In this document: positions 12,117-20,513 of the stretch, in pieces | Layout of the letters: the number at the start of each line of letters is the position of its first letter | Numbering within the stretch: position 1 is the first letter of the stretch | NCBI RefSeq assembly: GCF_011046975.1 | Contig: NZ_CP049253.1 | Span: 2,294,001-2,358,000, forward strand | Reading direction: 5' to 3' | Length of the DNA: 64,000 bases | Origin: Microbacterium amylolyticum | GTDB taxonomy: Bacteria > Actinomycetota > Actinomycetes > Actinomycetales > Microbacteriaceae | Translations under genes and position numbers: made by a program | Notes under the pieces: model-generated | Database searches by the model: none | What the model was told of the DNA's origin: nothing | The model's input: only the letters and a program-made list of their open reading frames with translations

Positions 12117-13115
12117 GTGACATTTGCCGAGACTTTCCCCGCTCCCGCCGGAGCTGAGCTCGCCGTCGTCGAACGCGGCGGCTTCGTCGAATCACGCCAC
12201 ATCGGCTCAGCAGTCGTGCTCAGCCCGGACGGAGAGGTGATCGCCTCCCACGGCGACCCGTCCGCGCTGATCCTGCCGCGTTCCTCGCTGAAACCGCTTC
12301 AGGCCGTCGCCTCGGTCACCGCCGGAGCTGCCCTGACGGGCGAGTATCTCGCGCTCTCGACCGCGAGCCACAACGGAACAGACCGCCACGCGAATGCTGT
12401 ACGCGGAATGCTGGCTGACATCGGGCTCAGCGAGGACGACCTGCGGTGTCCGCCCTCATGGCCGAGTGACAGCGCGACGCGCCACGAGATGGTGCGCGAC
12501 CGTGCTGAGCAGGCGCGAATTCGCCATAACTGCTCCGGGAAGCACGCAGCCATGCTGACGGCATGCCGGGTCAACGGCTGGGACACGGAAAGCTACCTTG
12601 ATTCCGCCCACCCCTTGCAGACCCACATGGTCGAGGTCATCGAGCGGCTGACGGGAGAGAAGATCCGCGGCACCGTCGTTGACGGCTGCGGCGCCCCGGT
12701 TCACGCGATGAGCCTTGCCGCGCTCGCACGAGGCATTCACCGCATCGCCCAGGGCTCCGAATCGTCGCCTTTTGCCATGCACCGCGTCGGAGCCGCCCTC
12801 GTGCGGGCCGTTCGGGATCACGGATGGGCCGTCGAGGGACCCGGGGGCGATGACACGGCGTCGATCGAACGCTTCGGTGTGTTCTCGAAGAAGGGCGCGG
12901 AGGGCGTTCAGGTCATGGTCGCGCCCTCCGGCACAACCGTCGCGTTGAAGATGTTGGACGGTTCGAACCGTGCCGGATCCCTGGTGGCTTTGGCCCTGCT
13001 GGCACGCGCCGGATCACTCGAAGTGCAGGATGTCGCGCGTGCGGCAGCTCAGCGACCCGGCCTGCGCGTCCTCGGTGGCGGCGAGCCGGTGGGGATCATC
13101 CGCGCCTCGGTGTAG
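12117..13115 (+). CDS. L-asparaginase, type II (thermolabile/Rhizobium type)
   Basis: The 332-residue protein belongs to the asparaginase II family represented by Rhizobium etli ReAII. Conserved blocks are SSLKPLQAVA, STASHNGTDRH, NCSGKHAAML and VDGCGAPVHAMSL, which hold the Ser/Lys pair and the cysteines seen in this family. It hydrolyses asparagine to aspartate and ammonia in the cytosol. GTG 12117 is preferred over an upstream in-frame start because TACGAT lies exactly 6 nt before it. Confidence 0.88.
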   Translation: MTFAETFPAPAGAELAVVERGGFVESRHIGSAVVLSPDGEVIASHGDPSALILPRSSLKPLQAVASVTAGAALTGEYLALSTASHNGTDRHANAVRGMLADIGLSEDDLRCPPSWPSDSATRHEMVRDRAEQARIRHNCSGKHAAMLTACRVNGWDTESYLDSAHPLQTHMVEVIERLTGEKIRGTVVDGCGAPVHAMSLAALARGIHRIAQGSESSPFAMHRVGAALVRAVRDHGWAVEGPGGDDTASIERFGVFSKKGAEGVQVMVAPSGTTVALKMLDGSNRAGSLVALALLARAGSLEVQDVARAAAQRPGLRVLGGGEPVGIIRASV

Positions 13116-13123
13116 TCCCGCGA

Positions 13124-13876
13124 CTATTTCCGCTCATGGGGGAGAGCGCGCTTGATCTTCTCCATGGCACCCTGTGCGGCGGGCTCGTTATACGTTCCCG
13201 CGAGTTCCTGGCCAGACAGAGCGTGAATCGCGGCCATGATCTCGTCGGTGGCAGCACGGCGGGCCTTGCCGCTGGTTGCGGGGCCGTGGGCAGACAGATC
13301 GAGGGGGGCGCCGAACTTCACGTCGACGCGCTGACGGAACGACGGCATCTTCTTTCCGACCGGCATGACCTTGTCCGTTCCGATCAGTCCGATCGGAACG
13401 ACGGGTGCGCCGGTTTCGAGAGCGAGATAGGCGATACCCGTTCGTCCCTTGTACAGGCGTCCGTCGCGAGAGCGGGTTCCTTCTGGGTGCAGCGCCACTG
13501 CCGCTCCTGAGTCCAGGATCTCGCGCTGGCGATCGAGTGCTTCCATGGCAGCCTGCCCGGCTCCGCGACGCACCGGAACGGCGCCGATGGCGGTGAAGAA
13601 CTGCTTGGACAGCCAGCCGCTGAAGCCGGATCCCTCGAAGTACTCGGACTTGGCGAGGAAGTGCACGGGGCGGGGAGCAGCGGCGATCGGAATGGCAAAC
13701 GAGTCGATGACCGACAGGTGGTTGCTCGCGAAGATCACGGGCCCCTCGGGCGGAATGAGCTCTTTACCTTCGACGCGCGGGCGGTAAACGGCGCGTGCGA
13801 TCGGCGCGAGTAGCATGCGGCCGAGGTTATACACCGGGCTCGGCTTGTGCGGGCGATCCGGGGCGGAATCGGTCAT
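13124..13876 (-). CDS. 1-acyl-sn-glycerol-3-phosphate acyltransferase (PlsC family)
   Basis: The 250-residue membrane-associated enzyme has the acyltransferase motifs NHLSVID (HX4D), an FPEGTRS-type motif seen as HPEGTRSRDG, and VVPIGLIGTD. It is expected to add the second acyl chain in phospholipid synthesis. A frame extension to 13996 exists, but ATG 13876 gives the conserved length and follows TATCCT with a 6-nt gap, which suggests a leaderless mRNA. It is convergent with the asparaginase gene, 8 bp apart. Confidence 0.9.
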   Translation of the reverse strand: MTDSAPDRPHKPSPVYNLGRMLLAPIARAVYRPRVEGKELIPPEGPVIFASNHLSVIDSFAIPIAAAPRPVHFLAKSEYFEGSGFSGWLSKQFFTAIGAVPVRRGAGQAAMEALDRQREILDSGAAVALHPEGTRSRDGRLYKGRTGIAYLALETGAPVVPIGLIGTDKVMPVGKKMPSFRQRVDVKFGAPLDLSAHGPATSGKARRAATDEIMAAIHALSGQELAGTYNEPAAQGAMEKIKRALPHERK

Positions 13877-14038
13877 CGTTCCAGGATACGTGGATTGCAT
13901 GCCGTGACGGGAATCCAGGGGTGGCGAGACGGATTTCCCCCGGTTTCCTTCAACGATCTTCACCCTGATCAGCGCATGCATAGCGGAATGCGCCAAGATG
14001 GGTGTCGAACCGTTCCGTGTGAAACCCGAGGTATTGCC

Positions 14039-15001
14039 GTGCGCCGTCGCTCTCTCGCGATCTTGTCCACCACCGCCATCGCGACTCTCGCCCTTGCGGG
14101 GTGTGGAAGTGCTGATGAGCCCGAAGCGGATCCCGGTACAACCGAGGCGCCCACGAACCTGTGCGAGGCCGCGGCGTCCGAAGGTGACGCAACCGACGCT
14201 CTCGAGATCACGGGCGAGTTCGGCGAGGCCCCAGAGGTCTCGTTCGACGCTCCGCTGGAGTTCGACGACTTCGAGCGCGTTGTCGTGACCGAGGGGTCCG
14301 GAGACGAGCTTGAGGCCGGCCAGTACTTCACCTTCGGGGCCACCATCGTCAACGCCGAAACGGGCAACGTCGAAGCGACGCAGGGATACGAAGAGGGCAC
14401 GGCCCTTCCCGCTGTTGCGGATATCGCCAATGTGCTCGGCATTGGGATGGGGTGTGCAACGCCAGGGACCCGCGTTGCGTTCACGGTTCCCGGTCAGACG
14501 GCCGAGGGCGGATCGACTCCTGGTCTGATCTACGTCGTCGACTACTACGCCGTTGCGCAGACCGCCGCATGGGGCGAGACGCAGGACGTTCCGGATGGCT
14601 TCCCCGAGGTGGAGCTCGAGGAGGGCGGCGAGCCCATCGTGACGATCCCGGACGATTTCGACATCCCGGAAACAACGGAAATCGCCACACGTGAGCTCGG
14701 CGACGGGGCGACTGTCGGCCTGGGCGATGTTGTTTTCGTTCAGTACCGCGGCGTGAAGGCGTCCGACGGCGAAGAGTTCGACTCCAGCTGGTCGCGAGGC
14801 GAGCCGACGTCGTTCTCGACGGACGCTGTTATCGAAGGCTTCACCAAGGCGCTCGTTGGGCAGACGGTCGGCTCGCAGGTCATCGCGGTGATCCCCGCGG
14901 AAGAGGCATACGGCACGGAGCTAGGAACGCATGACCTCGCGGGTGAAGACCTCGTCTTCGTCATCGACATCCTCGATTCAATGAGCGCACCGGGAGCCTG
15001 A
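14039..15001 (+). CDS. FKBP-type peptidyl-prolyl isomerase lipoprotein
   Basis: The 320-residue protein starts MRRRSLAIL and has a lipobox LAGC with Cys22, so it is an exported lipoprotein. Two FKBP-like repeats follow. The first (about 85-180) is degenerate. The second (about 220-315) has the family features VFVQYRGVKASDGEEFDSSW and VIAVIPAEEAYG. It likely assists folding of secreted proteins. GTG 14039 is chosen because it gives the signal peptide. It is 5 bp ahead of dxr. Confidence 0.88.
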   Translation: MRRRSLAILSTTAIATLALAGCGSADEPEADPGTTEAPTNLCEAAASEGDATDALEITGEFGEAPEVSFDAPLEFDDFERVVVTEGSGDELEAGQYFTFGATIVNAETGNVEATQGYEEGTALPAVADIANVLGIGMGCATPGTRVAFTVPGQTAEGGSTPGLIYVVDYYAVAQTAAWGETQDVPDGFPEVELEEGGEPIVTIPDDFDIPETTEIATRELGDGATVGLGDVVFVQYRGVKASDGEEFDSSWSRGEPTSFSTDAVIEGFTKALVGQTVGSQVIAVIPAEEAYGTELGTHDLAGEDLVFVIDILDSMSAPGA

Positions 15002-15006
15002 TCAGC

Positions 15007-16095
15007 ATGATGCGCAGGGTCATCGTTCTGGGCTCGGGCGGATCGATCGGCACACAGGCGCTCGACGTTATTCGTCGCAACCGTGACCGCTTTGAGCTGG
15101 TTGGCCTCGCAACGGGAACGCAGCGCGATGTGCTGGCACAACAGGCTGAAGAATTCGGCGTTGAACACACGGCGATCGGTGCGGAGGAAGCGGCGCAGCT
15201 CGTCGCGGACGTCGACGCCGATGTCGTTCTCAACGGCATCACCGGTTCTGTGGGTCTCGGCCCGACGCTCGCGGCGCTGAAGGCCGGACGAACGCTCGCG
15301 CTCGCCAACAAGGAGTCGCTCATCGTCGGCGGCGATCTCGTGAAGCGCCTGGCGGCGCCGGGGCAGATCGTTCCGGTGGATTCCGAACACTCGGCGATCG
15401 CGCAGGCGCTCCGGGCGGGAACGGCGAGCGAGGTTCGCCGGCTGGTTGTCACGGCCTCTGGTGGCCCCTTCCGCGGAATGACGCGCACACAACTCGCGGA
15501 CGTCACGCCGGAACAGGCGCTTGCGCACCCCAATTTCGCGATGGGGCGGGTGATCACCACCAACTCGGCCAGTCTCGTCAACAAGGGCCTCGAGGTCATC
15601 GAAGCGCACCTGTTGTTCGATGTTCCGTACTCGGCGATCGACGTCGTTGTTCACCCGCAGCAGATGATCCATTCGATGGTCGAGTTCCGTGACGGATCGA
15701 CGATCGCCCAGGCCGGTCCTCCGCGCATGCTCGTTCCGATCGCACTGGGCCTGTCATGGCCCGATCGGCTTGACGATGTGGACGTCCCGATCGATTGGAC
15801 GTCCGCGCAGTCGTGGGATTTTCTTCCTCTCGACGACACCGCGTTCCCGTCCGTGCGCTTGGCGCGCCAGGTCGGCGAAGCGGGGCGCACGTTCCCGGCC
15901 GTCTACAACGCAGCCAATGAACAGGCTGTCGAAGCGTTCCATGAGGGGCGGATCTCGTTCGTTGACATCGTCGACACGATTTCGGCCGTTGTCGACGCAC
16001 ACGACGCTCCCGCTCAGCTGACGATCGCGTCACTGGCGGACGCAGAGGCATGGGCGCGCCGGACGGCGGATCAGCGTATCCACGGCACCCGCTGA
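15007..16095 (+). CDS. dxr: 1-deoxy-D-xylulose-5-phosphate reductoisomerase
   Basis: The 362-residue enzyme converts DXP to MEP with NADPH, the second step of the MEP isoprenoid route. It has the NADPH motif GSGGSIGTQ at about 9-17, ANKESLIVGG, the metal-site PVDSEHSAI and the active-site loop NFAMGRVITTNSASLVNKGLEVIEAH (key NSASLVNKG). The other MEP gene ispG lies 6.6 kb downstream. It sits in a + strand operon with the FKBP gene, a Mur ligase and rseP. Confidence 0.97.
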   Translation: MMRRVIVLGSGGSIGTQALDVIRRNRDRFELVGLATGTQRDVLAQQAEEFGVEHTAIGAEEAAQLVADVDADVVLNGITGSVGLGPTLAALKAGRTLALANKESLIVGGDLVKRLAAPGQIVPVDSEHSAIAQALRAGTASEVRRLVVTASGGPFRGMTRTQLADVTPEQALAHPNFAMGRVITTNSASLVNKGLEVIEAHLLFDVPYSAIDVVVHPQQMIHSMVEFRDGSTIAQAGPPRMLVPIALGLSWPDRLDDVDVPIDWTSAQSWDFLPLDDTAFPSVRLARQVGEAGRTFPAVYNAANEQAVEAFHEGRISFVDIVDTISAVVDAHDAPAQLTIASLADAEAWARRTADQRIHGTR

Positions 16096-16108
16096 CAGAA
16101 TCGCTTTC

Positions 16109-17749
16109 GTGACAGACACGATCGATCTCACAGCGCTTCCGCGTATTCGTCGCTCGGCGCCGACCATGATTCGCCCCGTTCAGCCGAGCGGGCGCCCGTT
16201 GGGCGACCTTGCCGCCCATCTGGGGGCTGAGCTGCGCGGAGATGCGGACACCCTGATCTCCGGTGTCACGCTGTCATCGAGCGACCTCGTCGCCGGTGAG
16301 CTTTTCGTCGGGCTGCGCGGCGTTAACCGACACGGCGCTGAGTTCGCGCGCGCAGCGGTCGAGGCCGGTGCGGCGGCTGTTCTGACCGACACTGAGGGTG
16401 CGGACGTTGCCGCAGGTGCGGGAGTCCCGATCGTTGTCGTCGAGGATCCGCGGCGCCGGCTCGGCGAGCTCGCAGCCTGGGTGCATGCAACGGGCCCTCA
16501 TGATGCGAAGCCACTTCTTCTGGGCACAACGGGCACCAATGGCAAGACCAGCCTGTCGCACCTCCTCGAGGGGCTGATGACGCAGATCGGTGTTGTGGCG
16601 GGTGCTTCCACGTCTGCTGAGCGCGTTGTCGCCGGCGAACGCGTTGTGGCGGGGCTCACCAGCCCCGAGGCCACCGAGTTCCACGCCCAGCTCGCGCGCA
16701 TGCGGGAGGCGGGCGTCGAAGCCGTTGCTCTCGAGATCAGCGCGCAGGCCGTGACACGTAACCGCGTCGACGGCGTGGTTTTCGACGTGATGTCGTTTAC
16801 GAATCTGTCGCACGATCACCTCGATGACTACGGCGACATGGAGACGTATTACCAGGCGAAGGCGCCGCTTTTTACGCCGGAGCGGGCCAAGCGGGCGGTA
16901 GTTTCACTCGATTCGGTTCCGGGGTCGCGGATCGCGCGCGAAGCGGGGGTGCCCGTGACAACGATCGCAACACCGTCGATCGCTGCTGATCGCGAGGCAG
17001 CGAACGGCGCGGACTGGATCGTGGAGATCACGGGGGAGCAGCAGCGCGGAACCTCCTTCCGCCTCACCGGCCCCGCGGGTTCTCTCGAGACGACGGTTCC
17101 CGTGATCGGCGCGCACATGGCGTCGAACGCGGGGCTGGCAATTGTGATGCTCCTGGAAGCGGGATATGCGTGGGACCGGATTGTGTCGGCACTGCAGCGC
17201 GATGGCGGGCTGATCGCCTGGGTTCCCGGTCGGACGCAGTTGGTGTCGGGGCCCGAGGGTCCCGCCGTATACGTCGACTTCGGGCATACGCCCGATGCTT
17301 TTGAGAAGACGCTTGCGGCCGTGCGCCGCGTCACTCCAGGGCGCGTTCTGATGCTGTTCGGTGCCGATGGCGACCGTGACACGATCAAGCGCCCCGATAT
17401 GAGTCGTGCCGCCGTCTTAGGCAGTGACATTCTCATCATCACGGATCATCATCCGCGTCACGAGGACGCGGCCTCGATTCGGCGTACCCTCGTCGATGCC
17501 GCCCGGGCTACGGCTCCGGATCATGAGATCCACGAGGTCTTCCCTCCGGAGAAGGCCATCGTCGCGGCTGTTTCGATGGTGGGCCCCGGCGATGCGATCT
17601 TGTGGGCTGGCCCTGGTCACCAGAACTACCGTGACATCGAGGGCACTCAGTGGGCATATTCGGCGCGCGAGTTGTCGCGCCGCGCCCTCATCGCCGCGGG
17701 ATGGCCCGCGCCGGACCGCGTGTGGCCCAACCCGTACCTGGACGACTAG
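16109..17749 (+). CDS. MurE-like Mur ligase family protein
   Basis: The 546-residue protein has the three Mur ligase domains: N-terminal UDP-binding part, ATP-binding centre with GTTGTNGKTS, then LTSPEATEF, the MurE-like EISAQAV, SFTNLSHDHLDDYGDMETYY, a candidate carbamoylated Lys in YYQAKAPLF, and the C-terminal ligase domain. The MurE diaminopimelate motif DNPR is replaced by DHHPRHED, and the usual KGHE by GPGHQNY. It may be the MurE of the cell or, more likely because it lies outside a dcw cluster, a paralog acting on a different amino acid. Start GTG 16109. Confidence 0.72.
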   Translation: MTDTIDLTALPRIRRSAPTMIRPVQPSGRPLGDLAAHLGAELRGDADTLISGVTLSSSDLVAGELFVGLRGVNRHGAEFARAAVEAGAAAVLTDTEGADVAAGAGVPIVVVEDPRRRLGELAAWVHATGPHDAKPLLLGTTGTNGKTSLSHLLEGLMTQIGVVAGASTSAERVVAGERVVAGLTSPEATEFHAQLARMREAGVEAVALEISAQAVTRNRVDGVVFDVMSFTNLSHDHLDDYGDMETYYQAKAPLFTPERAKRAVVSLDSVPGSRIAREAGVPVTTIATPSIAADREAANGADWIVEITGEQQRGTSFRLTGPAGSLETTVPVIGAHMASNAGLAIVMLLEAGYAWDRIVSALQRDGGLIAWVPGRTQLVSGPEGPAVYVDFGHTPDAFEKTLAAVRRVTPGRVLMLFGADGDRDTIKRPDMSRAAVLGSDILIITDHHPRHEDAASIRRTLVDAARATAPDHEIHEVFPPEKAIVAAVSMVGPGDAILWAGPGHQNYRDIEGTQWAYSARELSRRALIAAGWPAPDRVWPNPYLDD

Positions 17750-17778
17750 ACACACCCTCACGGAAATCAGGCTGACTT

Positions 17779-19074
17779 ATGACCGCTCTCGCCTTCGCTA
17801 TCGGCGTCCTCGTGATGATCGTCGGCCTCGCCGTGTCGATCGCCATACACGAGATGGGCCACATTCTGCCCGCCAAGGCGTTCGGAGTGCGCGTCGGCCA
17901 GTACATGATCGGTTTCGGCCCGACCCTCTGGTCCAAGCAGATGGGCGAAACAGAGTACGGTTTCAAGGCTCTGCCGCTGGGCGGGTTCATCTCGATCGCC
18001 GGGATGTATCCGCCCAGCTCGGAGAGCGCGGCGCAGAAGTCGCGGATCTGGTCGACGCTCGTTCAGGAGGCGCGCGCGGCGAACGACGAGACGATCGAAG
18101 AAGCGGGCGATCGGACGCTGTACAAACAGGCGACGTGGAAGCGCGTTGTTGTCATGCTCGGCGGACCGTTCATGAACCTCGTGCTCGCTGTTGTGCTGTT
18201 CAGCGTGCTGTTTAGCGGCATCGGCGTGCCGCAGTCGACGACGACGGTCGAATCGGTGTCCGAGTGTGTTCTCCCCGCGGATTCCGCCCAGACCTCGTGT
18301 GAGGACGGCGACCCGGCCTCACCCGCGGCCGCCGCGGGACTCCAACCCGGCGATGACATTGTCTCCGTGGACGGAACGCCCGTCACAACATTCGCCGAGG
18401 CCTCCGCGATCATCCGCGACCGGCCGGGCCAGGGCACGGCCGTCGACGTCCTCCGCGACGGTCAGTCTGTCTCGTTGCGGGTCACGCCGGTTCTCGCGAC
18501 GAATACCTATGTGAATGATGCCGGAGAGCAGATCACCGACGAGGTCGGCTTCGTTGGCTTCAGCCCGACGACCGAACGCGTTCGGGAACCACTTTGGACA
18601 GGAGCAGAGGCCGCAGGGGACAACATCGCCGCGGTGTCTCAGATCATCGTCCAGCTGCCTGTGCTCCTCTACGACACCGCTGTCGACATGTTCACGGGAC
18701 AAGACCGCGACCCCAATGGTCCGATTAGCGTGATCGGTGTTGGCCGCATCGCCGGGGAGGTCGCCTCCTACGAGGCGCCGATCATCGATCGCATCGCGGT
18801 GATCATCAACCTTCTCGCATCACTGAACATCGCCCTGATGGTCTTTAATCTGATTCCCTTGCTTCCGCTCGACGGCGGGCACGTCGTCGTTGCCCTGTGG
18901 GACGGGATCAAGCGTCTGTTCGCCAAGCTCACGGGCCGACCCGCTCCAAAGCCAGCTGATGCGACGCGACTCGTCCCTTTGACGCTCGTGGTTGTGGTGA
19001 TCATGATCGGCATGGCGGCGATTCTGTTCGCCGCAGACATCGTCAACCCGGTCGACATCTTCGGCGGGCCGTAG
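17779..19074 (+). CDS. rseP: RseP-type site-2 intramembrane metalloprotease
   Basis: The 431-residue membrane protease has HEMGH at residues 24-28 in the first helix and the second zinc site in NLIPLLPLDGGH near 355-368. A PDZ domain lies between (AAGLQPGDDIVSVDGTPVTTF, key GLQPGD). It cleaves membrane-bound anti-sigma factors or remnant signal peptides. It ends the FKBP-dxr-Mur ligase-rseP gene string, and the dxr-rseP link is common in bacteria. Confidence 0.93.
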   Translation: MTALAFAIGVLVMIVGLAVSIAIHEMGHILPAKAFGVRVGQYMIGFGPTLWSKQMGETEYGFKALPLGGFISIAGMYPPSSESAAQKSRIWSTLVQEARAANDETIEEAGDRTLYKQATWKRVVVMLGGPFMNLVLAVVLFSVLFSGIGVPQSTTTVESVSECVLPADSAQTSCEDGDPASPAAAAGLQPGDDIVSVDGTPVTTFAEASAIIRDRPGQGTAVDVLRDGQSVSLRVTPVLATNTYVNDAGEQITDEVGFVGFSPTTERVREPLWTGAEAAGDNIAAVSQIIVQLPVLLYDTAVDMFTGQDRDPNGPISVIGVGRIAGEVASYEAPIIDRIAVIINLLASLNIALMVFNLIPLLPLDGGHVVVALWDGIKRLFAKLTGRPAPKPADATRLVPLTLVVVVIMIGMAAILFAADIVNPVDIFGGP

Positions 19075-19103
19075 GGAGGCCTCAGCTCAATACCCCATGG
19101 CGT

Positions 19104-20513
19104 CTAGCCGAGCCGCTTCAGAACCGTTTGCGCCGCCAGGCGGCCGGCCATGCCGTTGACCCCGGGGCCGGGCATCGTCGAAGCCGACGCGAGGAAAATG
19201 CGCTCGTCGCTCGTTGCCCATGGCGTGAGGCTTGCGGTGGGGCGCGCGAGGAGCTGGCGCAGGTCGGCCAGCCCGCCGTCGATCGATCCGCCGATGTCGT
19301 TGGCGTTGTGTGCCTCCATGGCGGCGGGGTCCATGGTGTGACGGCCGATGATGCGATCGCGGAACCCCGGAGCGAAACGCTCGATTTGCTGTTCAATCGC
19401 ATCGGTCATGTCGACCTCGGATCCGTGGGGCACATGGCAATACGCCCAGAGCGTGTGCTTCCCTTCTGGGGCACGCGAGGGGTCGGCATCCGTCGGCTGC
19501 GACAACAGCACGAAGGGCTCATCAGGCACCCGTCCCTGGGCGACCTCGCGTTCCGCACGCACAACGTCGGCGCCACGGCCACCGATATGCACGGTGCCGG
19601 CGCCGGCAAGTTCGGGGTCCGACCACGGAACAGGTGCGTCGAGCGCCCAGTCCACCTTGAAAACGCCCGGTCCATAGCGGAATCTCGATAGCGTTTTTGC
19701 ATACCGCGGGGCGAAGCGGTGGCCAGCAAGCTGTAGCGCCTGGCGTGGGGTGGTGCTGAGCAAAACCGCGCGCGCGGATGGCAGGTTGTCGACGTTCCTC
19801 ACGCGATGGCCCGTGACAACGTCTCCGCCCAGCGAGCGCAGACGCGCGATGAGGGCATCGGCGATCGACTGTGATCCGCCGATCGCCACGGGCCAGCCGA
19901 CGCCGTGTGCGAATGCGCCGAGTGCGACGCCGATGAGCGCTGTCGCCGGCTGATGCAGATCGTTGATCGAGTGCGCTGCGATTCCGGCAAGGAGGGCACG
20001 CGTGTGTTCATCGCGGAGCCCGCGCATGAGCCAAGTGGTCGGCCAGACGCTCGTTGCGCCGAGTGCGATGAGGTCCGGGGTGGGGCGCAGGGGGTTGCCG
20101 ATTGCGCGGGCGAGTTGCGGCCAGCGCGATCCGAATGTGCCCATGACGGCCTTCCACAGGGGCCCATCGGCACCGAGGCCCGCGGCGGTTTCGACGACGT
20201 CACGGCGCAGATAGGCCGTGTCACCCGGCGCGATGGGATGACCAAGCGGAATCCGCGGTTGTGCGAACGCAAGGCCCTCGCGGGCCAGTTCGAGCTCGCG
20301 GAACGCGGGGCTCGCGAGCGCCATTGGGTGAACGGCGGAGCACACATCGTGCCGGAAACCGGGCAGCGTGAGTTCCTCCGTGCGCATCCCGCCGCCCGCC
20401 TGATTCTGTGCCTCGAGGACGAGAACCTTCCATCCGGCCTCGGCGAGAGTGACGGCAGCAACGAGCCCGTTGGGGCCCGAGCCGACGACGACGGCATCTA
20501 CGTCTGTGGTCAC
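19104..20513 (-). CDS. phytoene desaturase-like FAD-dependent oxidoreductase
   Basis: The 469-residue flavoprotein starts with a Rossmann FAD motif, VVVGSGPNGLVAA (GSGPNG at 11-16) and the acidic end LVLEAQNQAGGGMRTEE. It is in the CrtI/NAD(P)-FAD oxidoreductase family, but the length, the lack of other crt genes and the distant middle part do not support a carotenoid role. The GTG start overlaps the stop of the upstream synthase by four bases (GTGA), so the two are translationally coupled and may act together. Confidence 0.82.
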   Translation of the reverse strand: MTTDVDAVVVGSGPNGLVAAVTLAEAGWKVLVLEAQNQAGGGMRTEELTLPGFRHDVCSAVHPMALASPAFRELELAREGLAFAQPRIPLGHPIAPGDTAYLRRDVVETAAGLGADGPLWKAVMGTFGSRWPQLARAIGNPLRPTPDLIALGATSVWPTTWLMRGLRDEHTRALLAGIAAHSINDLHQPATALIGVALGAFAHGVGWPVAIGGSQSIADALIARLRSLGGDVVTGHRVRNVDNLPSARAVLLSTTPRQALQLAGHRFAPRYAKTLSRFRYGPGVFKVDWALDAPVPWSDPELAGAGTVHIGGRGADVVRAEREVAQGRVPDEPFVLLSQPTDADPSRAPEGKHTLWAYCHVPHGSEVDMTDAIEQQIERFAPGFRDRIIGRHTMDPAAMEAHNANDIGGSIDGGLADLRQLLARPTASLTPWATSDERIFLASASTMPGPGVNGMAGRLAAQTVLKRLG

